Below, one piece after another: positions 28,031 through 36,106 of a DNA stretch of 64,000 nucleotides. The notes beneath the pieces are model-generated. The model was given only the letters and a program-made list of their open reading frames with translations. It had not been told where the DNA came from and did no database searches. The position numbers and the translations under genes were made by a program. Within the stretch, counting starts at the first letter, position 1. Every line of letters begins with the position of its first letter. The DNA is taken from positions 7,688,001 through 7,752,000 of the forward strand of contig NZ_CP109090.1 of assembly GCF_035917575.1 (NCBI RefSeq), in the 5' to 3' direction. Source of the DNA: Streptomyces sp. NBC_01788. GTDB lineage: Bacteria; Actinomycetota; Actinomycetes; Streptomycetales; Streptomycetaceae.

Positions 28031-29335
28031 ATGCCCCGAACCCGAAGAAGGCCCGGACTCCGCACCTTGCTGACGGCCCTGCTCGCGGGTGTGACACCCC
28101 TGCTCGCGGCTCTCCTGCTCGCCGCGCCGAGCGCCCACGCCGCCTCGCTGACGGAGGTGACCGGATTCGGCGCGAACCCGAGCAACCTGCGCATGTACGT
28201 GTACCGCCCGGACAGCGCCCCGGCCCGGCCGGCGGTGCTCGTGGCCGTGCACTACTGCACCGGGTCCGGGCCCGCGTTCTACTCGGGCACCGAGTTCGCC
28301 TCGCTCGCCGACCGGTACGGCTTCCTCGTCGTCTACCCCTCGGCCACGCGCAGCGGCGGCTGCTTCGACGTGTCCTCGCCGCAGGCACTCAAGCGCGGCG
28401 GCGGGAGCGACCCGGTCGGCATCATGTCGATGGTCACCTACGCCCAGCAGCACTACGGGGCCGACCCGGCGCGCGTCTTCGTCGCCGGCGCCTCCTCGGG
28501 GGCGATGATGACCAACGTCCTGCTCGGCGACTACCCCGACGTGTTCAAGGCCGGCGCCGCCTTCATGGGCGTGCCCTTCGGCTGCTTCGCCACCACCGAC
28601 GGCTCCGAGTGGAACAGCGCCTGCGCCAACGGCACCGTGATCAGGACACCGCAGCAGTGGGGCGACCTGGCCCGCGGAGCCTACCCGGGCTACACCGGCC
28701 CCCGGCCGCGCATGCAGGTGTGGCACGGCACCGAGGACACCACCCTGCGCTACCCGAACTTCGGTGAAGAGATCAAGCAGTGGACCGACGTCCTGGGCGT
28801 GGGCCAGACCCCCGCCTTCACCGACCACCCGCAGTCCACCTGGACCCGTACGCGCTACGGGGGCACCGGCACCCAGGCGCCTGTGGAGGCCATCAGCATC
28901 CAGGGGACCGGCCACACCCTGCCGACCTCGGGCATGGCCGCCCGCGCCATCTCCTTCTTCGGGCTGGACTCCACGACCACACCGCCGCCGACCGACCCGC
29001 CCACCACACCGCCGGCGGGCGCCTGCCGGGTGGCGTACACGACCAGCGCCTGGAACACCGGGCTCACCGCCTCCATCACGGTGACCAACACCGGCACCGC
29101 GCCGATCGACGGATGGGCGCTGGCCTTCACCCTGCCGGCCGGCCAGACCATCACCTCCGGCTGGAACGCCACCTACTCCCCGGCGAGCGGCGCCGTCACC
29201 GCCCGCAACGTCTCCTACAACTCGGCCCTGGCCCCCGGAGCCTCGACCACCCTGGGCTTCCAGGCCAACCACACCGGGAACACCGGCAGCCCGGCGTCCT
29301 TCACCCTCAACGGGGCCGCCTGCCAGGTGAGCTGA
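28031..29335 (+). CDS. Secreted PHB-depolymerase/acetylxylan-esterase-like enzyme with CBM2
   Basis: 434-residue secreted alpha/beta hydrolase of the LpqC/CE1-like group. A signal peptide ends near PSAHAAS. The nucleophile elbow is GASSG (VFVAGASSGAMMTNVLLG), with His in IQGTGHTLP as the likely catalytic His. A Pro/Thr linker (TTTPPPTDPPTTPP) leads to a C-terminal CBM2 (CRVAYTTSAWNTGLTASITV). Given the divergent xylanase with identical operators, deacetylation or deferuloylation of xylan is the most likely role; polyhydroxyalkanoate hydrolysis is the family alternative. Confidence 0.9.
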   Translation: MPRTRRRPGLRTLLTALLAGVTPLLAALLLAAPSAHAASLTEVTGFGANPSNLRMYVYRPDSAPARPAVLVAVHYCTGSGPAFYSGTEFASLADRYGFLVVYPSATRSGGCFDVSSPQALKRGGGSDPVGIMSMVTYAQQHYGADPARVFVAGASSGAMMTNVLLGDYPDVFKAGAAFMGVPFGCFATTDGSEWNSACANGTVIRTPQQWGDLARGAYPGYTGPRPRMQVWHGTEDTTLRYPNFGEEIKQWTDVLGVGQTPAFTDHPQSTWTRTRYGGTGTQAPVEAISIQGTGHTLPTSGMAARAISFFGLDSTTTPPPTDPPTTPPAGACRVAYTTSAWNTGLTASITVTNTGTAPIDGWALAFTLPAGQTITSGWNATYSPASGAVTARNVSYNSALAPGASTTLGFQANHTGNTGSPASFTLNGAACQVS

Positions 29336-29348
29336 GCAGCCACGCGGA

Positions 29349-29397
29349 CGCGCCCCGCCACCCCCACGAAAGCGGTCGTCGGGGCGGTCGGGGCGCG
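29349..29397. terminator. Possible terminator between convergent genes
   Basis: Imperfect inverted repeat CGCGCCCCGCCACCCC / GGGGCGGTCGGGGCGCG with a 16-base loop, between the esterase and SRPBCC stops. Weak because arms are not perfectly complementary. Confidence 0.4.
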
Positions 29398-29447
29398 GGA
29401 CAGCCGGACTCGGCGGCTCTCGCCGGGGCCGTGGGTTCCGTGGGGCC

Positions 29448-29924
29448 TCAGAGGGAGGGGCCGGCGTCCTCGGGGCGGATCCGGCCCCGCCAGGCCCCTG
29501 TCTCGCCTCCGTGCTCCTCGATGTACTGCTTGAAGCGCTTCATGTCCCCCTTGACGCGCCGGTCGACCACGCCCAGCATGTCCCCGGCCGTCTCCACGGT
29601 GCCGCTGGGCTCGACCTCCATGACCAGTTCCACCCGGGTGTGCGTGTCGTCGACACGCTCGAAGCGGACCGAGCCCTTCTGTCGGGTGTCACCGGTGGTG
29701 CTGCGCCACGTGATGCGCTCGTCGGGCAGCTGGTCGACGATCTCGGTGTCGAACTCCCGCCGCACACCGCCGATCCTGGTGGTCCAGCGGTTGTGGCTGT
29801 CGTCGAGCTGCCTGACCTCCTCGACGCCCTCCATGAACCTCGGGAACTCCTCGAACTGCGTCCACTGGTTGTAGGCGGCGTGGACGGGGACGTCGACCTC
29901 CACCGTTTCCTTGACCGTGCTCAT
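29448..29924 (-). CDS. SRPBCC/polyketide-cyclase-like lipid-binding-fold protein
   Basis: 158-residue START-like protein with the typical opening MSTVKETVEVDVPVHAAYNQ, the WTQFEEFPRFMEGVEEV helix-strand and a long C-terminal helix (VKGDMKRFKQYIEEHGGET). Members bind hydrophobic ligands in a cavity; this version is common in streptomycetes as a stress or redox-related orphan. Start has GGAGGCGCAG upstream. No partner gene; ligand unknown. Confidence 0.85.
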   Translation of the reverse strand: MSTVKETVEVDVPVHAAYNQWTQFEEFPRFMEGVEEVRQLDDSHNRWTTRIGGVRREFDTEIVDQLPDERITWRSTTGDTRQKGSVRFERVDDTHTRVELVMEVEPSGTVETAGDMLGVVDRRVKGDMKRFKQYIEEHGGETGAWRGRIRPEDAGPSL

Positions 29925-30031
29925 CTGCGCCTCCTGTCTCTCGGACCGGCGGCGGGACGGGTGTCCCGTCGCGGAACAGCAGAGGCGACGGGTACCCGTG
30001 GGAGCCCGGTTCACGACCCGTTCGGCGTGGG

Positions 30032-31075
30032 TCAGCCGAGCTGCCCGGTGCGGGCGGACCGCCACAGGTCGACGCCGCCGTCGGTGGCGTGCTTGTCGAT
30101 CTCGGCGAGCTCCTCGGCGCTGAAGTCCATGCGGTCGAGGGCGGCCACGTTCTGCTCGAGCTGCTCCACCCGGGAGGCGCCGATCACCAGGGAGGTGACG
30201 CGCTCGTCGCGCAGCGCCCAGGCGAGCGCCATCTGGGCGAGGGTCTGCCCGCGGCGGGCCGCCATGTCGTTCAGGGCGCGCAGCCTGCGCAGCATGTCCT
30301 CGGAGAGCCAGGCGGCGTCGAAGGAGGTACCCTGCGCGGCGCGCGAGTCCTCCGGCACGCCGTCCAGGTAGCGCCCGGTCAGCAGCCCCTGGGCCAGGGC
30401 CGTGAAACCGATGACGCCGAAGCCCTCCTCCTCCGCGGTGTCGAGCAGCCCCTCGTTCTCGATCCAGCGGTTGACCATGCTGTACGAGGGCTGGTGGATG
30501 AGCAGCGGGGTGCCCAGCTCGCGCAGGATGGCGGCGGCCTGGCGGCTGCGCTCGGCGTCGTAGGAGGAGATGCCGACGTACAGGGCCTTGCCCTGGCGGA
30601 CGGCGGTGTCCAGGGCGCCCATCGTCTCCTCCAGCGGCGTGCTCGCGTCCAGCCGGTGGGAGTAGAAGATGTCGACGTAGTCCAGGCCCATGCGCTTGAG
30701 CGACTGGTCGAGCGAGGCGAGCAGGTACTTGCGGGAACCGCCGCCCTGGCCGTACGGGCCGGGCCACATGTCCCAGCCCGCCTTGGTGGAGATCACCATC
30801 TCGTCCCGGTACGGCGCGAGGTCCTGCTTCATCAGACGCCCGAAGTTGATCTCCGCCGAGCCGTAGGGCGGGCCGTAGTTGTTCGCCAGGTCGTGATGGG
30901 TGATGCCCAGGTCGAAGGCGCGCAGGGCGATCTCGCGCTGGGTCTCGAAGGAGCGGTCGTCGCCGAAGTTGTGCCAGTAGCCCAGCGAGAGGACGGGCAG
31001 GTCGAGCCCTGACTGTCCGGTGCGGCGGTAGCGCATGGTGCCGTGGTAACGCTCAGCATCCGCGACGTAGGTCAT
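30032..31075 (-). CDS. Aldo/keto reductase (L-glyceraldehyde 3-phosphate reductase type)
   Basis: 347-residue NADPH-dependent (alpha/beta)8 barrel. Catalytic tetrad elements are visible: Asp/Tyr in HHDLANNYGPPYGSAE, Lys in ISTKAGWDMWPGPYG and the His in YSHRLDAST; the C-terminal WALRDERVTSLVIGASR closes the cofactor site. The opening (RYRRTGQSGLDLPVLSLGYW) and the WPGPYGQGGGSRKYL insert resemble YghZ/GprA reductases that reduce L-glyceraldehyde 3-phosphate or methylglyoxal. The ATG at 31075 has GGGAGGTCT upstream; an upstream ATG at 31165 is not favoured. Confidence 0.9.
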   Translation of the reverse strand: MTYVADAERYHGTMRYRRTGQSGLDLPVLSLGYWHNFGDDRSFETQREIALRAFDLGITHHDLANNYGPPYGSAEINFGRLMKQDLAPYRDEMVISTKAGWDMWPGPYGQGGGSRKYLLASLDQSLKRMGLDYVDIFYSHRLDASTPLEETMGALDTAVRQGKALYVGISSYDAERSRQAAAILRELGTPLLIHQPSYSMVNRWIENEGLLDTAEEEGFGVIGFTALAQGLLTGRYLDGVPEDSRAAQGTSFDAAWLSEDMLRRLRALNDMAARRGQTLAQMALAWALRDERVTSLVIGASRVEQLEQNVAALDRMDFSAEELAEIDKHATDGGVDLWRSARTGQLG

Positions 31076-31223
31076 CGGGAGGTCTCCGGGTGGTGCGATG
31101 AGGGGGCGTCTCCCCGGGATCGGGGGGATGCCCCCACCTTGCTCCAGCATGATCCTGAAGTCCAACCGCTTCGTTCCATCGGACTCAGCGCCGGTGTTTC
31201 TGAATCGGGCGTACGGGGACGCC

Positions 31224-31631
31224 TCAGGAGTCGCGCGGCGGCGCGGTGAGGTGCTCGCCGAGCTGCTCGACGAGTTCGCTCATGGTGTGCCCGACGAGCC
31301 CGGCGTCGGCGTCCGCGGTGGTGATCACCGCCAGATGCGCGCCCTCGCCGGCCTCGACGATGAACAGCACCCCTCCGTAGAACTCGGTCATCGCCGAGCG
31401 GACCCCGCCGGTGCCGTCGCCGAACTCGACGGACGCGCCGTGCGACAGGGACTGGATACCGGCGGCGATCGCGGCGAGCTGGTCGGCCTGGTCGGGGGTG
31501 AGCTCCGGGGTGCGGCACAGCTTCAGTCCGTCACGGGACAGCACGAGCGCGTGCCGCGCGCCCGGGGTCCGCTCCAGCAGCCCCTCCAGGAGCCAGGTGA
31601 GCTTGTCGTCGGCGGTGGTCTGGCCGGTCAT
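31224..31631 (-). CDS. Orphan roadblock/LC7-domain protein (CvnB-like)
   Basis: 135-residue roadblock/LC7 protein: opening helix (KLTWLLEGLLERTPGARHAL), LVLSRDGLKLC and a C-terminal sheet-helix (FYGGVLFIVEAGEGAHLAVI). Family members work with small GTPases in conservons, but no GTPase, DUF742 or histidine-kinase-like gene is adjacent, so it is solitary. The conservon copy at 62455 has two such domains; this has one. Possibly it partners GTPases encoded elsewhere. Confidence 0.88.
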   Translation of the reverse strand: MTGQTTADDKLTWLLEGLLERTPGARHALVLSRDGLKLCRTPELTPDQADQLAAIAAGIQSLSHGASVEFGDGTGGVRSAMTEFYGGVLFIVEAGEGAHLAVITTADADAGLVGHTMSELVEQLGEHLTAPPRDS

Positions 31632-31761
31632 GAGGTGGTGTCGCCTTCCTGGGGCAGAGCCTGGCACTCGCCAGTTACACGTGTTGTCAACTGCCGGTCA
31701 CTATACGAAACTTGGTGATCATCTTGGCAAGCCCCGGGACGGATCTCCCTGGTGGAACCGT

Positions 31762-32931
31762 TCAGCTGGGGGCCTGGGCCTGCACCATGCGGCCGAAGCG
31801 GTGAGCGGTGGGCGCGGCGGGGACGCGCCGGATCGCGATCAGCGCCACGTCGTCGTCGAGGCGCCCGCCGGTGTGGGCGAGCAGGTCACGCTGGACGTGG
31901 TGGAGCAGGGACTCCGGGGAGCCGTCGGTCCACTGGGCCGTCCGCTCGACGAGCGGATAGAAGACACCGCGGCCATCACGGGCCTCGACGGCCCCGTCGG
32001 TGTAGAGCAGCAGGGTGTCGCCGAGGTCGAAGGGCAGTACGTCGACCACGGAGCCGTTCGGGTCGGTCAGGCCCACCCCGAGCGGCGGGGCGGGGCTGAG
32101 GTCCGGCATCGTCACCGATCGGTCCGGTCTCAGCAGCAGCGGTGCCACATGGCCGCAACTGGTCAGCCGCACGATCGGTTCGTCGTCCGGGATCTCGATC
32201 AGCAGGGCGGTGACGAAGCGCTCCCCGGCCTCTTCCTCCGGTTCGAAGTCGGACAGATAGCGGGTGATGCTCCGCTCCAGGGAGGCGGCGAGCGAGGGCA
32301 GGGCGGCGTGGTGGTGGGCGGCCTCGCGGAAGGCGCCGAGCAGCAGGGCCGCCTCGCCGATGGCGGGCAGCCCCTTGCCGCGTACGTCGCCGATCATCAC
32401 CCGGGCACCGTTCGGGGTGCGGGCTGCCGCGTAGAGGTCGCCGCCGATCGACGCCTCGTCCTCGGCGGCCAGATAGAGGGAGGCGAGCTGAAGCGGGCCG
32501 AGCCGGGTCGGCAGGGGCCACAGCAGCACCCGCTGGGCGGCTTCGGCGACCGACCGGACCTGGGCCAGCTCGCGGGCGCGGCGGTCGCGGACCGCGCACA
32601 GGGCCACGACCAGCAGGGAGAGCACCGCCAGGGCGATCATCTGCACGAACACTTCCCGGGACGGCAGGATGCCCAGCCGCCAGCCGGCGAACCCCTGGGC
32701 CGCCACCGCGGCGGCGCCGATGACCCCGGTGAACCACGGTCCCTCGAACCAGGCGGTGATCGCGGGAGCTATCACCAGCAGTGGCCCGAGCACGATGTCG
32801 GACGGGGCCACGATGTCGGACACGGTGATGAGGACGATGAGCGTGACCGGGATCAGCAACAGTATGTGGCCCGACTGCCGCCCCTGGGCCCGGTCCGCGA
32901 AACGCCCCTGCCAGGAACTCACGCCTACCAC
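31762..32931 (-). CDS. Membrane-anchored PP2C (SpoIIE-type) phosphatase
   Basis: 389-residue paralogue of the protein at 25080: several N-terminal membrane helices (about 20-115; ILLLIPVTLIVLITVSDIVA; FVQMIALAVLSLLVVALCAV), then a PP2C domain (about 150-375) with EASIGGDLYAAARTPNGARV, IGDVRGKGLPAIGEA, TSCGHVAPLL and YTDGAVEARDGRG. No sensory PAS or GAF. The helix plus PP2C architecture suggests a membrane-signal-responsive phosphatase, input unknown. Confidence 0.9.
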   Translation of the reverse strand: MVGVSSWQGRFADRAQGRQSGHILLLIPVTLIVLITVSDIVAPSDIVLGPLLVIAPAITAWFEGPWFTGVIGAAAVAAQGFAGWRLGILPSREVFVQMIALAVLSLLVVALCAVRDRRARELAQVRSVAEAAQRVLLWPLPTRLGPLQLASLYLAAEDEASIGGDLYAAARTPNGARVMIGDVRGKGLPAIGEAALLLGAFREAAHHHAALPSLAASLERSITRYLSDFEPEEEAGERFVTALLIEIPDDEPIVRLTSCGHVAPLLLRPDRSVTMPDLSPAPPLGVGLTDPNGSVVDVLPFDLGDTLLLYTDGAVEARDGRGVFYPLVERTAQWTDGSPESLLHHVQRDLLAHTGGRLDDDVALIAIRRVPAAPTAHRFGRMVQAQAPS

Positions 32932-33250
32932 AGTGCACCGCTGCGCCAGGGCGTGCGAGCGCAGTCACCCGGTTCACCGGCCGGGTACGGCACCTCGTCC
33001 GGCCGTCACGGGCCCGTCCCGCCGCCGTAAGGCCCGGCGGCCGGCGCGCGAGGACGCAGACCCCGGAGTGCCCTTGGCGCCGGGCGCCTGTTCGGGTGGC
33101 ACGCGCCGCCCGGCACCGAGCGGGCACGCACGGCTCGCCCGGAGCGAGGGCCGCCCGACGCGGACCCGGTGCGGCGGTCGCGCCGGTGACCGGGCGGGCC
33201 GGCGGTCTCGGGGGCCGGCTGCGGTATGGACGGAAGCCGAGTCGGTTCGT
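32932..33250. other. Gene-free region between two PP2C genes
   Basis: About 319 bp, GC-rich, between the PP2C gene starting at 32931 and the stop of the 932-residue phosphatase. No convincing reading frame, operator, tandem repeat or terminator seen; it should hold the promoter of the gene at 31762. Confidence 0.4.
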
Positions 33251-36049
33251 TCACCATGCCATCGCGTCCAGAAGTGCCTCCGGGTCCGGCTCCGGGCGGC
33301 CGTCCAGGCTCAGTTCCGCCCAGATCACCTTGCCGTGCGGCACGTAGCGCGTGCCCCACCGGTCCGCGAAATGAGAGACCAGGAACAGGCCCCGGCCGCC
33401 CTCGTCGGTGGTCGCCGCCCGCCTGAGGTGCGGCGAGGTGCTGCTGCCGTCCGACACCTCGCAGATCAGCGTGTGCCCGAGCAGGATCCTGACCCGCAGC
33501 GGCTCGGCGCCGTAGCGGATGGCGTTGGTCAGCAGCTCGCTGAGCACCAGCTCCGTGGCGAAGCAGGAATCCTCCAGCCCCCAGTCGTGCAGCCGACGGG
33601 CGACCTCCCCGCGTACCCGGGAGACCGCCTCCACGTCGAACGGCACGTCCCAGACCGCCACCCGCGAGGGATCGAGCAGCCGTGTCCGGGCGACGAGCAG
33701 GGCCACGTCGTCGCTCGGGTGGCCCGGCAGCATCACCTCCATCAGCGCCTGGCAGGTCTCCTCCGGCGTCCGGTCCGCGGGCGCGACGGTCTTGGCGAGC
33801 ACGGACAGCCCCTCGTCGACGTCCCGCCCGTGGTCCTCGACCAGACCGTCGGTGAACAGCACGAGCCGGCTGCCCTCGGGCAGGCTGAGCTCACCCGACT
33901 CGAACGGATGCCCGCCCACCCCCAACGGCGGCGCCAGGGGAAGATCAGGGAAGGTCACCCGCCCCACGGGGTCGACCACGGCCGGTACGACGTGCCCCGC
34001 GCGGGAGATGGCGCAATGCCCGCCCACCGGGTCGTAGATGGCGTACAGGCAGGTGGCTCCCGTGACCGCGGACACCTCGCCGTCCGCGCTCGCCGTCTGG
34101 GTGTCAAGACGCATCACCATCTCGTCCAGATGACCCAGCAGCTCGTCGGGAGGCAGGTCCAGGGACGAGAAGTTCAGCACCGCCGTGCGCAGCCGCCCCA
34201 TCGTCACCGCCGCGTGCAGCCCGTGCCCCACGACGTCGCCGACCACCAGCGCCACCCGGAAACCGGGCAGCGGGATGACGTCGAACCAGTCACCTCCCAC
34301 ACCGGACTGAGCCGGCCGGTACCGCCACGCCACCTCGAGCGCGTCCTGGTCGGGCAGGTCCCGGGGGAGCAGACTGCGCTGAAGCGTCACCGCCATCGCG
34401 TGCTCGCGGGAGTAGCGGCGCGCGTTGTCGATCGCCACCGCCGCCCGGGCCACCAGCTCCTCGGTGACCGCGACGTCCTCCTCCTCGAACCGGGGTGAGC
34501 CGGCACCCCTCCAGAAGTTGACCATGCCGAGGAGCACACCCCGCGCCCTCAGGGGCACGGTGATCAGCGAATGGATGCCGTGGTCGAGGACCCGGACCGC
34601 GCCCTGGGGATCCCGGGACCGCCAGTCCTGTGCGTGGTGCAGGTCCGGCACCAGCACCGCCTTGCCGCGTTGCAGCGCCGCCCCCATCGACGTGTCGGCC
34701 ACCACGAACTGGATGAGGTCGCCCACCGGCTGGAGCGGGCTGCGCGCGTCCGCGTCGTGCAGCGCGGTCCGGCGCATCCGGTGCATCGCCCCGTTGGGCT
34801 CCTCTCCCTGCAGCACCGACTCCAGCAGCTCCACGGTGACGATGTCCGCCACCCGCGGGACCGCCACCTCGGCGAGTTCCTGCGCGGTGCGCCGTACGTC
34901 CAGCGTCGTGCCGATCCGCACCCCGGCGTCGTACAGCAGCGTCAGGCGTTCCCGGGCCAGCTCCGCCCGGCCCGACAGGGCCCGCAGTTCGGTGGTGTCG
35001 CGGAAGCTGGCCACCAGGCCCGGCGCGGTGCCGTACGGGGTGGTGCGCCGGGTGTTGACCGCCAGCAGCCGGTCGCCGGCCGGGAACACCGCGTCCGACG
35101 CGACCTCGCCGGACTTCAGCAGCCGCGTCATCTCCGGTCCCAGGCCCAGCTCCGTGACGTGCCGCTGGTCGGCGTCAGGAGGGAGGTCAAGGAGCCGCTC
35201 CGCCTCGTCGTTGGCGAGCAGCACCCGTCCGTCGGCGTCGGTGATCAGTACACCCTCGCGCACCGCGTGCAGCACGGCGTCGTGGTGCTCGTACATGCGG
35301 GTCATCTCGGCGGCGCCGAGGCCACGGGTCTGGCGGCGCAGCCGCCGGGTGACCAGGAAGGTGCCTCCGGTCGCGAGCACCACGGCCAGCGCCGCCGCGT
35401 CCAGCACCATCGGGATCTGCTGGTCGAGCAGGTGCCCCAGGGTCTGGTACTCGATCCCCGCGGTGACGATGCCGATCACGTGCCGGCCGGCGCCCTCCAC
35501 GGGCACCACCGCGCGTACGGAGTCCGCCGGGCTTCCGTGGAAGGTCTCGGTGAAGGTCTTGCCCGCGATGGCGCGGCCGATCGCCTGGGCCGGGGTGCCG
35601 ACCAGCCGCGGCTCCGGGTCGGTGAGCCGCACGCCGTGGTTGTTCAGCACGGAGATGTAGTCGACGCCGGAACTCAGCTGCGCCTTCTCCGCCGGGATCT
35701 TCAGCAGCGCCGACGGATCGGGCGACTGGAGGGCCACCGCCGTACCGGGTGCCTGGGCGAACGCCTCCGCGACGGCCAGCGAGCGCGCCTTGGCTATGTT
35801 CTCCCCGTCGTACCGCCTCTGGAGGACCACGGCGGTGGCGGCCGCGGCGACGAGCACCAGGACGACGATCACCTGCAACAGGAAGACCTGAGCGGCCACC
35901 GTGCCGGGCCGCCAGGACGGTGGAAAACGGAACCCGGTGGCGCTCCGGGCCGTCCAGGTCACCGGCCCGCCGCGTGTCTCAGCGTCCGCCCGACGCTCAC
36001 CGAAAGGTGGTTGCGTCGCGCTTTGGGGCTGGCGGGAACGACCGACCAT
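33251..36049 (-). CDS. Multidomain sensor phosphatase: extracytoplasmic-PAS-GAF-PP2C-HATPase
   Basis: 932-residue integrated signalling protein. Two membrane helices (about 53-75 and 213-235) bracket an extracytoplasmic sensor (about 75-210). Then follow a PAS domain (about 250-340, GVLITDADGRVLLANDEAER), a GAF domain (about 365-535), a SpoIIE PP2C domain (about 555-790, SGVGGDWFDVIPLPG, VGDVVGHGLHAA, SRAGHVVPAV, FTDGLVEDHG) and an RsbW-like HATPase (about 800-930, ELVLSELLTNAIRYG, GRGLFLVSHFADRWG). Phosphatase and anti-sigma-kinase functions are fused, a streptomycete architecture. Targets are probably STAS proteins controlling a sigma factor, inferred from the family. Confidence 0.93.
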   Translation of the reverse strand: MVGRSRQPQSATQPPFGERRADAETRGGPVTWTARSATGFRFPPSWRPGTVAAQVFLLQVIVVLVLVAAAATAVVLQRRYDGENIAKARSLAVAEAFAQAPGTAVALQSPDPSALLKIPAEKAQLSSGVDYISVLNNHGVRLTDPEPRLVGTPAQAIGRAIAGKTFTETFHGSPADSVRAVVPVEGAGRHVIGIVTAGIEYQTLGHLLDQQIPMVLDAAALAVVLATGGTFLVTRRLRRQTRGLGAAEMTRMYEHHDAVLHAVREGVLITDADGRVLLANDEAERLLDLPPDADQRHVTELGLGPEMTRLLKSGEVASDAVFPAGDRLLAVNTRRTTPYGTAPGLVASFRDTTELRALSGRAELARERLTLLYDAGVRIGTTLDVRRTAQELAEVAVPRVADIVTVELLESVLQGEEPNGAMHRMRRTALHDADARSPLQPVGDLIQFVVADTSMGAALQRGKAVLVPDLHHAQDWRSRDPQGAVRVLDHGIHSLITVPLRARGVLLGMVNFWRGAGSPRFEEEDVAVTEELVARAAVAIDNARRYSREHAMAVTLQRSLLPRDLPDQDALEVAWRYRPAQSGVGGDWFDVIPLPGFRVALVVGDVVGHGLHAAVTMGRLRTAVLNFSSLDLPPDELLGHLDEMVMRLDTQTASADGEVSAVTGATCLYAIYDPVGGHCAISRAGHVVPAVVDPVGRVTFPDLPLAPPLGVGGHPFESGELSLPEGSRLVLFTDGLVEDHGRDVDEGLSVLAKTVAPADRTPEETCQALMEVMLPGHPSDDVALLVARTRLLDPSRVAVWDVPFDVEAVSRVRGEVARRLHDWGLEDSCFATELVLSELLTNAIRYGAEPLRVRILLGHTLICEVSDGSSTSPHLRRAATTDEGGRGLFLVSHFADRWGTRYVPHGKVIWAELSLDGRPEPDPEALLDAMAW

Positions 36050-36106
36050 GTTGTCAGTTCTAACACCGTGGTTCCCTGCCGGGCGACCGGTATGTCCGCT
36101 CCATTA

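Noticed and set aside
31081..31160. Hairpin GGGGGGATGCCCCC upstream of the aldo/keto reductase as a riboswitch
   Set aside because: Simple small hairpin with no conserved core; such GC hairpins are scattered in streptomycete intergenic DNA.
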